The notes under the pieces were generated by a model, which was not told where the DNA came from, did no database searches, and saw only the letters and a program-made list of their open reading frames with translations. A stretch of DNA of 64,000 nt from contig JBMZHG010000004.1 of assembly GCA_049616325.1 (NCBI GenBank), positions 44,639 through 108,638 on the forward strand, written 5' to 3'. Each line of letters starts with the position of its first letter. Positions within the stretch are counted from its first letter, which is position 1. The DNA is from UBA11663 sp049616325 (lineage in GTDB: Bacteria; Bacteroidota; Bacteroidia; Flavobacteriales_D; Sanyastnellaceae). Shown in pieces: positions 8,395-15,509 of the stretch. A program made the position numbers and the translations under genes.

Positions 8395-9662
8395 AATCTG
8401 TGCGCGTGGTGGATGCCGGAGGGCCCTGGCACAACCGCGTGGTTGACGTGCTTCTCGAACGTGGCCAAATCGCGGACATCCAGCCCCAACTCACGAGCCC
8501 AAAGGCCCGAGAACTGCACGTCCCGGGAAGCTCAATCAGTGCGGGCTGGATCGACGGCCAAGCTCACTTTCGCGAGCCCGGTGAAGAAACCAAAGAAGGC
8601 CTTGCCCGAGGCTTGATGGCCGCTTCCCAGGGCGGATTCACATCAGTCGCCGTGCTTCCGAGCACAGACCCTTGCGTGGACCACGCTGGCGCGGTGCGGA
8701 ACCTGCTTGCCACTGCGCAACGCGAAAACCAAAATGGAACACCTGCGGTGGCTCTTCCTTTGGCCTGCATCACGGAACGTGGGCAGGGCAAGCAGCTTGC
8801 CGAAATGCACGACCTAAGCGAAGCGGGTGCAGTGGCGTTTCACGACGATGCGCCACAGGACCGAATTGGCCTCCTCCAACGGGCCTTGACTTACGGAGAA
8901 GCCCACGGCAAGGCCATCGTGGACGTCCCGCTTGACCGCGATTTGAATGCCGGCGGACTCATGCACGAAGGTCTGGTCAGCACCGAAATGGGGCTGATGG
9001 GCATTCCGAGTGAGGCTGAAACGTTGCGTGTGGCACGGGACCTCGACATCTTGAAGTACGCAGGAGGTCGGCTGCATCTGTCTCCGCTGACCACAGCGGA
9101 AAGTGTCGAACTTGTTCGCCAAGCCAAAGCTCAAGGACTTCCTGTGACATGCGGAACCACCGCACTTCACTTGGCCTATTGCGACGAAGACCTCCGTGGC
9201 TTCGTGGGAACGTTGCGGGTCGAATCGCCGTTCCGCTCGGCCTCCGACCGAGACGCCCTGCGCAAAGGCGTGCTTGACGGCACCTTGGATGTCGTGGTCA
9301 GCGACCACCGTCCTGAAGATTTGGAGCATCACGACGTGGAATTCATGCTCAGCCCTGAAGGGGTTGCAAGCCTGCCCTCGGCGTTTGGCCTTGCAATGAC
9401 AGGACTTTGTCGTGACGCCTCCAATCCTGACGAAGCGGTTGAAGCCCTGGTGCGTGCATTCACCCAAGGGCCAGCCAAGGTGCTAAGCTTGCCTCACGGG
9501 CACGTCGAAAAAGGCGCCGACATCAACCTCACTTGGTTCCATTCAGAACTATCCCACGAGCCCCACAACGCCAGCCGTGGAGCCAACCAGCCTCCTGTTC
9601 CGGAGGGAGCCCTCGGCCAGGTTTTGGGGGTGTTCCGGGAGAACCGCCTCTGGGTAGCCTAG
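8373..9662 (+). CDS. dihydroorotase-like protein (probable loss of metal site)
   Basis: This 429-residue amidohydrolase-fold protein aligns with Flavobacteria dihydroorotase-like proteins encoded beside BatA. Several ligands of the canonical enzyme are replaced. The HxH motif reads DGQAHFREPG (first His is Gln), the expected HAED region reads VDVPLDRD, and the HxxHxST region reads LHLSPLTT. The acidic VVSDHRPED segment is kept. It may be a non-catalytic partner of aspartate carbamoyltransferase, as described for pseudo-dihydroorotases, or have another role. The ATG at 8373 lies inside the 3' end of the BatA gene and gives the usual N-terminus; a longer frame upstream is unlikely. Confidence 0.8.
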   Translation: MEHPILLKSVRVVDAGGPWHNRVVDVLLERGQIADIQPQLTSPKARELHVPGSSISAGWIDGQAHFREPGEETKEGLARGLMAASQGGFTSVAVLPSTDPCVDHAGAVRNLLATAQRENQNGTPAVALPLACITERGQGKQLAEMHDLSEAGAVAFHDDAPQDRIGLLQRALTYGEAHGKAIVDVPLDRDLNAGGLMHEGLVSTEMGLMGIPSEAETLRVARDLDILKYAGGRLHLSPLTTAESVELVRQAKAQGLPVTCGTTALHLAYCDEDLRGFVGTLRVESPFRSASDRDALRKGVLDGTLDVVVSDHRPEDLEHHDVEFMLSPEGVASLPSAFGLAMTGLCRDASNPDEAVEALVRAFTQGPAKVLSLPHGHVEKGADINLTWFHSELSHEPHNASRGANQPPVPEGALGQVLGVFRENRLWVA

Positions 9663-9678
9663 CCTGATTTTCTCAGGC
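9662..9678. terminator. weak inverted repeat between convergent genes
   Basis: GCCTGA and TCAGGC are separated by five bases and overlap the stop codon of DUF3467 and the end of the dihydroorotase-like gene. There is no T-run, so this is at most a weak bidirectional terminator. Confidence 0.2.
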
Positions 9679-9990
9679 CTCGCCTTGCGGCCCCATGTAG
9701 GGCAAAGGCATTCCAGGATCGGATGCCCCGTGATCTTGGATTGGGCCGTGCTGCTGCTCAAAGCGCTGCACGTTTTCGGTAAGGGCTCCAAGCAAGCGCT
9801 TGACGTGATGTGGGGACATCACGACCCGGCTGCGAACCTTGGCCTTGGGCATGCCGGGCATCACCTGAATGAAATCCATCACAAATTCCGCAGGGCTGTG
9901 GGTGATGACCGCAAGGTTGGCGTACACCCCTGTAGCCACCTCTTCTGGCAATTCAATGTTGAGTTTGCCTTTCGAATCTTTCTCTGACAT
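9673..9990 (-). CDS. DUF3467 domain protein
   Basis: This small 105-residue cytoplasmic protein carries the DUF3467 pattern: LPEEVATGVYANLAVITHSPAEFVMDF-type strand pair at residues 14-41, then the conserved SRVVMSPHHVKRLLGAL near 54-70. The C-terminal tail is rich in Pro, Gly and Gln and is probably disordered. The family is widespread in Bacteroidota and has no firm function. It is the last gene of the leftward run that starts at radC, 14 bases after yjjG. Confidence 0.88.
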   Translation of the reverse strand: MSEKDSKGKLNIELPEEVATGVYANLAVITHSPAEFVMDFIQVMPGMPKAKVRSRVVMSPHHVKRLLGALTENVQRFEQQHGPIQDHGASDPGMPLPYMGPQGEA

Positions 9991-10004
9991 CCTCCGAAGG
10001 TACG

Positions 10005-10712
10005 TCAGACGTCCAACGGCAGGGAAAGCAATTCACGGAGGTTCCGAACCGTGCGCCAAGCGTCGTTCATCAAGTCCCCTCCGGGGTTGAAATGCACACC
10101 GCGCCAGCCCACGTTTTGGGCCCCTTGCACATCGCTCTCCCAACTGTCTCCCACCATCACGATGCCGTCGTCCATGGCGAGGCCTGCCCTTTGGGCCGCA
10201 CGCTCAAAAGCTCGAGCATCCGGCTTTTTCACCCCCAAAGAATCGCTGGTGTACACTTCTTGAAAAAAGGGCGTCAATCCAGAATTGTCCACCTTGATGT
10301 GCTGCACCTCCTCAAAACCGTTGGTCAACACCCACATGACGTGCCCTCTGCCCGCCAGTTCTTCCAACACCTCCAACGTCCCTTCCATGAGAGCTGTTTG
10401 ATGCGGAGACGTTTCGAGGTAATGCTCTCCCAAGCGACGAGCCACCTCGGCGGGCACCTCCACCCCCAACCGCACCAGGGCCAAACGAAAGCGTTCCGAG
10501 CGGAGCGTGTCTTTGTCCATCTTGCCTGACCTGAATTGTGCCCAGCACCATTCGTTGGCCGTCTCGTATTCTTCAATCCAGCGACCTAATTCAGCGATGC
10601 CATGCTCGCGAAGGCCTACGTCTTCGTAGCCGGCACGCAAGGCCAACCTCGAATTGGATTCAAAGTCCCACAACGTGTGATCCAAATCAAAGAACAGCGG
10701 CGCCTTTTTCAC
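10005..10712 (-). CDS. yjjG: YjjG-family HAD nucleotidase
   Basis: This 235-residue HAD phosphatase resembles YjjG, which dephosphorylates non-canonical pyrimidine nucleotides. HAD motif I is FFDLDHTLWDF (nucleophile D9, acid D11), motif II is VLTNGF near 118, motif III has KKPDARAFERA near 160 and motif IV is MVGDSWESDVQGA near 186. The long helical cap between motifs I and II is typical of subfamily IA. The start is GTG and overlaps the stop of the membrane-protein gene before it (GTGA), so the two are translationally coupled. Confidence 0.88.
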   Translation of the reverse strand: MKKAPLFFDLDHTLWDFESNSRLALRAGYEDVGLREHGIAELGRWIEEYETANEWCWAQFRSGKMDKDTLRSERFRLALVRLGVEVPAEVARRLGEHYLETSPHQTALMEGTLEVLEELAGRGHVMWVLTNGFEEVQHIKVDNSGLTPFFQEVYTSDSLGVKKPDARAFERAAQRAGLAMDDGIVMVGDSWESDVQGAQNVGWRGVHFNPGGDLMNDAWRTVRNLRELLSLPLDV

Positions 10713-11167
10713 AAGAATCCCATTTTAACGGCAACCGAAACCGCACTCAACACGGCTGCCCAGACTGAAAAGGCAAGCATCAAATGAAATTTTGCACCTG
10801 CTTGGTCTCGGAAATACTTCGCTCCAAGGATGGAAGCCACCGGCACGGAAATCAATCCGGAAATCAACAGCAAGCCCCTCATTCCCAACGTGTTTTTCCA
10901 CTTGACAATCCGGCGACGCTGCGGCGTAAAAACGCGCCTCCCTCGCTCAGGGCGAGGCCCCATTCGCTCCTCAAACCAACGAAACCACCACTTTCCAAAA
11001 TCCCAAAACCCCCACACGCCCAGCGCTGCCCCAGCGGAGGTGGTCAACCAGGCGGCCAAAAAAGAAAATCCCGCCGCCACCATGGCCGAGGGAGTCACCA
11101 CAAATTTGACGACGGCAGCAATCATCCAAAGCACCGCCTTCCACATCGTCCATTCGGCTTCCTCCAT
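10709..11167 (-). CDS. small membrane protein of unknown function
   Basis: This 152-residue protein has about four predicted membrane segments (roughly residues 8-24, 28-50, 100-118 and 126-146) and a basic stretch RRVFTPQRRRIVKWK near 80-95 that should lie in the cytoplasm. I do not recognise a domain. I started it at the ATG at 11167, two bases after the deacetylase-like stop; a longer frame would run back into that gene. The overlap with yjjG suggests coordinated expression rather than a known shared function. Confidence 0.65.
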   Translation of the reverse strand: MEEAEWTMWKAVLWMIAAVVKFVVTPSAMVAAGFSFLAAWLTTSAGAALGVWGFWDFGKWWFRWFEERMGPRPERGRRVFTPQRRRIVKWKNTLGMRGLLLISGLISVPVASILGAKYFRDQAGAKFHLMLAFSVWAAVLSAVSVAVKMGFL

Positions 11168-11169
11168 GC

Positions 11170-12561
11170 TCACAAAGTACGACGGCTTAAACTCCGTGCG
11201 GTTTGCACCATGTGCAGGTACGTGGCCCTCCAGCCAACCCATTCGTCTCGGTCGCTGACTGAAGTGTTGTGCCAGCAACTCATCCACGTCCCGCCAGCCG
11301 CCGAGACGACTTCCATCAACTCATCAAGGTGCCGTTGTGCCTCCTCAGGATTCCAATTTAAGCCGCGAGCCATCGCCGAATCCATCGCCGCTACCGGATG
11401 AATCTTCAACAACAAAGGGCGATCGGCCTCCAAGTCGTAAGCACAAAATGCGCGGCTGGTTCCAGCACGGAAACCCACCTCCCGTGACCAGCCAAGAGAG
11501 GCATCCTCGCGAACTCCAAGCTCCTCCCACATTCGCCAACCCGGCCCCGGCTCGTTGCGCAGGAAATGGGCTCTGACGATGCTGGAATTCGCACCTTCCC
11601 ATCCCCAAAACCGCTCGCACTCTTTCTTTCGCACCTCGGCATCCTCAACGGCATGATACCCTGGATGACAGCACACCTCCGCAGAATGACTCGAAAGCGA
11701 TTCCACCAATTGAGGCAACACTGCCCTTCGGGGATCCAGACCCACGTCGTGCGGTTTCTTGCGGTCGGCGGCCAGCACAAACCACATCAATGGCTCGTTG
11801 CGGTGCACCTCTCGAAGAAAGCCAAACGTGTCGTAAGGATCGGGTTCCAAACCGCGAATGACACGGCTCCGCTCGAGGGCATTCGACCACCGGAACACAG
11901 CAAGATCACGCACTTGAAGCAGGAGCGCCTTGTACCAAGGACGTCCCAAGTGTTTGAACGCCACGTCGACATCCACCGTAGGGCGAAAGGTCAGATAAGG
12001 ACGCTCAATTCCCAGCCATTCCTTCAACAAAGCCGACCACATCAAATCCAACCACGGCCAACGGTGTTGCAATGCCATGGGCAACTCCCTTCCTCCAAAG
12101 GACGCCTTTCCTGACGCTTTTGTCCACGGCAACCGTGACGTGGTCGGTCTGCCGTGTTCATCCCGATCCAGCTCTTCAGCTTGTTCGTGCCAACACGAAA
12201 CTCCCCAAAACGTGCACGCCAGGGGATCCAAGGGAAGTTGAAGGATGCCATTCAGTTCGTTGGGCACGTCGAGCCCAGGTTCAGACGCGCAAGGAAGCAT
12301 CAGCTCAAACGGAATGCATCCGTCCCATTGCCATCGAAAAAACGCAACGCGTGTTTTCATTGAACTGCCTTTTTCGACAATCGGGTGCGTTTTCCAGCAA
12401 GCCACGCGAGAGCCGTTCACCTCAAGGGAAACCCACCCAGGGACGGCTCCCTTCTCCGTCCAGTTCACCTCCATTCCCCACCACTCGGCGACCACCTCGG
12501 CGGCGTATTTCAGCCTTGGTGAAGGTGAAATTCCACAGAAGGAAAGTGCGCTCGTGCTCAT
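11170..12561 (-). CDS. polysaccharide deacetylase family protein (Bacteroidota type)
   Basis: This 463-residue protein matches the Bacteroidota polysaccharide-deacetylase family with an extra N-terminal domain. An acidic motif TVDVDVAFKH near residue 195 takes the place of the NodB first motif, CCHPGYH near 298 gives the histidines, REVGFRAGTSRAF near 365 is the conserved Arg motif, and LLKIHPVAAMD near 388 ends the barrel. No signal peptide is seen, so it should act in the cytoplasm, perhaps on a sugar-nucleotide-linked or lipid-linked substrate. It sits seven bases after wecB, which suggests a role in surface polysaccharide synthesis; that is inference. Confidence 0.75.
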   Translation of the reverse strand: MSTSALSFCGISPSPRLKYAAEVVAEWWGMEVNWTEKGAVPGWVSLEVNGSRVACWKTHPIVEKGSSMKTRVAFFRWQWDGCIPFELMLPCASEPGLDVPNELNGILQLPLDPLACTFWGVSCWHEQAEELDRDEHGRPTTSRLPWTKASGKASFGGRELPMALQHRWPWLDLMWSALLKEWLGIERPYLTFRPTVDVDVAFKHLGRPWYKALLLQVRDLAVFRWSNALERSRVIRGLEPDPYDTFGFLREVHRNEPLMWFVLAADRKKPHDVGLDPRRAVLPQLVESLSSHSAEVCCHPGYHAVEDAEVRKKECERFWGWEGANSSIVRAHFLRNEPGPGWRMWEELGVREDASLGWSREVGFRAGTSRAFCAYDLEADRPLLLKIHPVAAMDSAMARGLNWNPEEAQRHLDELMEVVSAAGGTWMSCWHNTSVSDRDEWVGWRATYLHMVQTARSLSRRTL

Positions 12562-12568
12562 GTCAGGC

Positions 12569-13702
12569 TCAAGACTTCATGCCAATCCTGGCGTTCAAAT
12601 GAGTCAGCAAGTGCTCCGCAGCGTGGCCGTCGCCGTACAATTCATCCACCTGGCAGCGCCCCTTTGTCTTCATGCGATCGGCCTGGTTGCTCAGCAAAGC
12701 GGGTTCCCCTGCCAAGGCAGATTGGCCACGCTCGAGCTGCTCAACCCATTCGGTTGTTTCACGAAGTACCACGCATGGCGTGCCCAAAGAATACGCTTCC
12801 TTTTGGACCCCTCCGCTGTCGGTAAGCACCACAGGTGCAGCAGCCACTGAAGCCAGCAACTCCACGTACCCCATCGGCCCTACCACTTCAAGTTTCGATG
12901 AACCTAAAGCTTGTCGCCAGTTGGGCCACACTCGGTCCAGAGATTGTTCCGTCCGCGGATGCACAGGAAAAACAGCCTCCAAGCCTCGGGCATCAAGCCA
13001 ATCGGTCACGGCTTGTAACCAAGACATGGCTCGATCCGCGTCGTCCACGTTGGACGGCCTGTGCAGGGTCAGCAAAACCCGTCCCTGTCCTCGATCCTGC
13101 TCCGGCCATGCTCGCCCAAAATGAACCGCATTGTCGTGCATGACATCTCCAGTCCGAATCACAACTGGAGCCGTTGGGGAGGGCGGAACACCGGGGGTGG
13201 CCCGATCTGCAATACCCTCTGCCAACAAATGTCTTGCAGCAGCGTCGGTGGGGCACACCAACACACTCGACAACCGGTCGGTCAACACGCGGTTGATTTC
13301 TTCCGGCATGCTCCAGTCGTTTGAACGCAAGCCCGCTTCCACGTGAATCAGCGGAACTCCCTCGGCACTGGCTGCCCATGCGCCTGCGAGCGTCGAATCG
13401 GTGTCGCCAAACACGAGTACCCAGTCGGGTGCCTGGTCCCTTATGGCCTCTCGAACACCTCGCATCATGTCTCCGAGCCGGACTTCGCGGTTGTCGGTGC
13501 TGGGATTCAAGCGAACCTCAGGCTCAGGCAAGTCGAGTTCGCGAAAAAATTGTGCGCTCAAGGCTTCGTCGTGATGTTGGCCCGTGTGCAGCCACGTTGC
13601 TCGCCACGAAGCGTCCTTCAGGATGGCCCGATGAAGGGCCGCCGCCTTGATGAATTGGGGTCGTGCTCCGACCACCACCAGCATGTGTTGGGGGGACTTC
13701 AT
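12569..13702 (-). CDS. wecB: UDP-N-acetylglucosamine 2-epimerase (non-hydrolysing)
   Basis: WecB interconverts UDP-GlcNAc and UDP-ManNAc for surface polysaccharides. Visible family motifs are VVVGARPQFIKAAAL at the N-terminus, VFGDTDSTLAGA near 95, HVEAGLRSNDWSMPEEINR near 120 (carrying catalytic acids), TLHRPSNVDD near 212 and TDSGGVQKEAYSLG near 295. I prefer the ATG at 13702: it overlaps the radC stop as ATGA and has AAGGA eight bases upstream. An ATG at 13711 is in the same frame but has the AAGG against it. The protein is about 377 residues, normal for the family. Confidence 0.93.
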   Translation of the reverse strand: MKSPQHMLVVVGARPQFIKAAALHRAILKDASWRATWLHTGQHHDEALSAQFFRELDLPEPEVRLNPSTDNREVRLGDMMRGVREAIRDQAPDWVLVFGDTDSTLAGAWAASAEGVPLIHVEAGLRSNDWSMPEEINRVLTDRLSSVLVCPTDAAARHLLAEGIADRATPGVPPSPTAPVVIRTGDVMHDNAVHFGRAWPEQDRGQGRVLLTLHRPSNVDDADRAMSWLQAVTDWLDARGLEAVFPVHPRTEQSLDRVWPNWRQALGSSKLEVVGPMGYVELLASVAAAPVVLTDSGGVQKEAYSLGTPCVVLRETTEWVEQLERGQSALAGEPALLSNQADRMKTKGRCQVDELYGDGHAAEHLLTHLNARIGMKS

Positions 13703-14364
13703 GTCAACCATCCTTGATCCGCAAAGCTAACGAACGCATCACCGGCCACAATCACGTGATCGAGAACCGGCAGATCGAGAAACGAACCCGCTCGGCACAA
13801 ATCTGCCGTCAACCGCCTGTCTGCGTCACTTGGTTGTGGATTTCCGGACGGGTGGTTGTGCACCAAAACCAAGGCAGCAGCACGCATGGCCAAGGCACGT
13901 CCGAAGACCAATTTGGGGTCAACAACCGTCCCAGTGAGTCCCCCTTTTGAAATGCACACCTCGGCCATGACGTGGTTGGACCTGCGAAGAAGAAGAACCC
14001 AAAATTCTTCGTGCTGCAAGTCGCTGAGCCGCGAGGCAAAGCGCAAGTAGACTTCCCGACTGCTCGCCACGCGTTCCCCTCGGCGCGTGGTGGAGTGCTG
14101 CCGTCTTCGGCCCAACTCCATGGCTGCGGCGACCAACGTGGCCTTGGCTTGTCCAATCCCTGCCACCAAAGTCAAGCTTTCTGCGGGCCAAGAAGCCAGG
14201 TTGTTGAGGCAGCCCTGCGCCAAATCCATCACCTCCAGAGCCAAGTCTTCCGCTCCTTTGCCGCGGTGCCCTGTTCCGAGCAACAACGCGAGCAATTCGT
14301 GATCACTCAAGGACGCGACTCCGTCTCTGGCCACCCTCTCTCGCGGTCTAATCCCCTCTTCCAT
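13699..14364 (-). CDS. radC: RadC family JAB-domain protein
   Basis: This 221-residue RadC/YicR-type protein has the N-terminal UPF0758 helical region (RPRERVARDGVASLSDHELL) and the MPN+/JAMM metal motif LVLVHNHPSGNPQPSDAD near 165-182, including the HxH and the later Ser/Asp ligands. Despite the name, a repair role is not established for the family. It is the first gene of the leftward run radC-wecB-deacetylase-yjjG. The rpsT terminator ends about six bases upstream of its ATG, so any promoter of its own must overlap that hairpin or there is read-through. Confidence 0.92.
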   Translation of the reverse strand: MEEGIRPRERVARDGVASLSDHELLALLLGTGHRGKGAEDLALEVMDLAQGCLNNLASWPAESLTLVAGIGQAKATLVAAAMELGRRRQHSTTRRGERVASSREVYLRFASRLSDLQHEEFWVLLLRRSNHVMAEVCISKGGLTGTVVDPKLVFGRALAMRAAALVLVHNHPSGNPQPSDADRRLTADLCRAGSFLDLPVLDHVIVAGDAFVSFADQGWLT

Positions 14365-14369
14365 GGCAC

Positions 14370-14400
14370 AAAAAAAGCCCCCTGCACGCGGCAGAGGGCT
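14370..14400 (-). terminator. intrinsic terminator of rpsT
   Basis: On the minus strand the stem AGCCCTCTGC pairs with GCAGGGGGCT (one G-U pair) around a five-base loop, followed by seven T. It lies 31 bases after the rpsT stop and just ahead of radC. Confidence 0.88.
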
Positions 14401-14430
14401 CGGAATTTGTCAGCGTCGTTCCGAAATGAA

Positions 14431-14682
14431 TCAGAGGCCTGAGACGTGCTTGGTCAAGCTCGACTTCAGGTTTGCTGCTTTGTTCTTGTGAATGATGTTG
14501 CGCTTGGCAAGTTTGTCAAGCATGGCGCTCACCACGGGAAGCAACGCAGTAGCCTCCTTGGCGTCCGTGGACGCGCGAAGGTTGCGAACGGCGTTGCGAG
14601 CCGTCTTGTGCTGGTAACGGTTGCGATCGCGCTTTTTCTGGTCCGAGCGGATGCGCTTGAGGGCGGATTTGTGATGTGCCAT
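14431..14682 (-). CDS. rpsT: 30S ribosomal protein S20
   Basis: S20 binds 16S rRNA in the body of the small subunit. The 83-residue, very basic protein begins MAHHKSALKRIRSDQKKRDR, which is the standard Bacteroidota S20 start, and ends with the helical KNKAANLKSSLTKHVSGL segment. It is a single-gene unit with a good promoter upstream and a strong terminator downstream. It is the only ribosomal gene in the window. Confidence 0.97.
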   Translation of the reverse strand: MAHHKSALKRIRSDQKKRDRNRYQHKTARNAVRNLRASTDAKEATALLPVVSAMLDKLAKRNIIHKNKAANLKSSLTKHVSGL

Positions 14683-14708
14683 TGAGTTTCCTAGCTAAAA
14701 CAGGGGTG

Positions 14709-14737
14709 CAAATATAGCGAGGATTCTCAGACAACAA
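14709..14737 (-). promoter_or_regulatory. promoter of rpsT
   Basis: On the minus strand TTG (14735-14737), an 18-base spacer and TATATTTG (14709-14716) fit the Flavobacteria consensus TTG-N17-23-TAnnTTTG. The start codon is 26 bases further on. Confidence 0.75.
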
Positions 14738-14764
14738 GCGAATTCGTCCAAAAATCCTTGCCAT

Positions 14765-15220
14765 TCACCAAGACAGCAGCAAATCGACTTGCAAGTATCC
14801 GCCGTACAACGAATGACGTACAGGCTCGGTGTACATGACGTTGCGCGGGACGAAAGAGACCTCACCCACAATGTCGTTCAACGAATCGTCGTCGTGGTCG
14901 AAAATTCGTACGACCACCTCCTGGTCGAGCTCCGCACCTTGAAAGGTCAGTCCCTCGAACGAAATCCGCTGAGGCACGGAAGCCTCGTAGGCCACCGGAG
15001 ACGTGTAATAGGGCTGATCGTTGACCGAGACCTCCGCCACAAAATCAGGCGCCCCCTCTTCGCCCCAGGGGTCCTCTTCGTAATTGAGGTCGTAGCTCAT
15101 CACCTCGATTTGGTCAATTCGAACCTCGGGCGATGAACTTCCGTCCCCGCAATTCACGAACCCCAAGGCCATTCCCGAGGTGACAACATAAACGGCGAAA
15201 CGCAGGTTGAAAGTTTTCAT
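14765..15220 (-). CDS. small lipoprotein with a C2-like beta-sandwich
   Basis: The 151-residue protein has a lipoprotein signal (MKTFNLRFAVYVVTSG then GFVNC, Cys at about residue 23) followed by an acidic beta-rich domain. The segment VVRIFDHDDDSLNDIVGEVSF near 100-120 resembles the calcium-loop region of C2 domains, but I cannot confirm the family. I took the ATG at 15220 because a longer frame to 15307 would place the signal sequence inside the protein. Its leader contains a strong hairpin at 15260-15281. The neighbouring rpsT promoter reads in the same direction. Confidence 0.6.
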   Translation of the reverse strand: MKTFNLRFAVYVVTSGMALGFVNCGDGSSSPEVRIDQIEVMSYDLNYEEDPWGEEGAPDFVAEVSVNDQPYYTSPVAYEASVPQRISFEGLTFQGAELDQEVVVRIFDHDDDSLNDIVGEVSFVPRNVMYTEPVRHSLYGGYLQVDLLLSW

Positions 15221-15259
15221 GACTACCCTAAAATACGACACGAAATCTTCGGGCAGCAA

Positions 15260-15281
15260 GAAGGGCGCCGTGGCGCCCTTC
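15260..15281. repeat. GC-rich inverted repeat in the lipoprotein leader
   Basis: GAAGGGCGC pairs with GCGCCCTTC around CGTG. There is no T-run on either strand, so it is not a typical terminator. It lies about 40 bases upstream of the lipoprotein ATG at 15220. Confidence 0.6.
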
Positions 15282-15353
15282 CATCCTAACAATCTACTTG
15301 TACCCAATCGAACAGCCTATGCCTTCGCATCACTGTTCTTTTGATGCACGGAA

Positions 15354-15361
15354 CAAACATA
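15354..15361 (-). promoter_or_regulatory. possible -7 element for the lipoprotein gene
   Basis: TATGTTTG on the minus strand fits TAnnTTTG, but there is no matching -33 element. Transcription from here would give a leader of roughly 125 bases that includes the 15260-15281 hairpin. Confidence 0.3.
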
Positions 15362-15509
15362 GAACCACTCGCATATAAGACCTGAGCATTATATGACTAA
15401 GCCAAAAAAAAGTTCTCCACCCGCCTGATTCATGTCGACGAATGCTTCTTTCTTACCTTGTAAATTCTGTGGAGACAATGGTTCTCCCTGCACTTCGAAC
15501 CTCCCTTCG

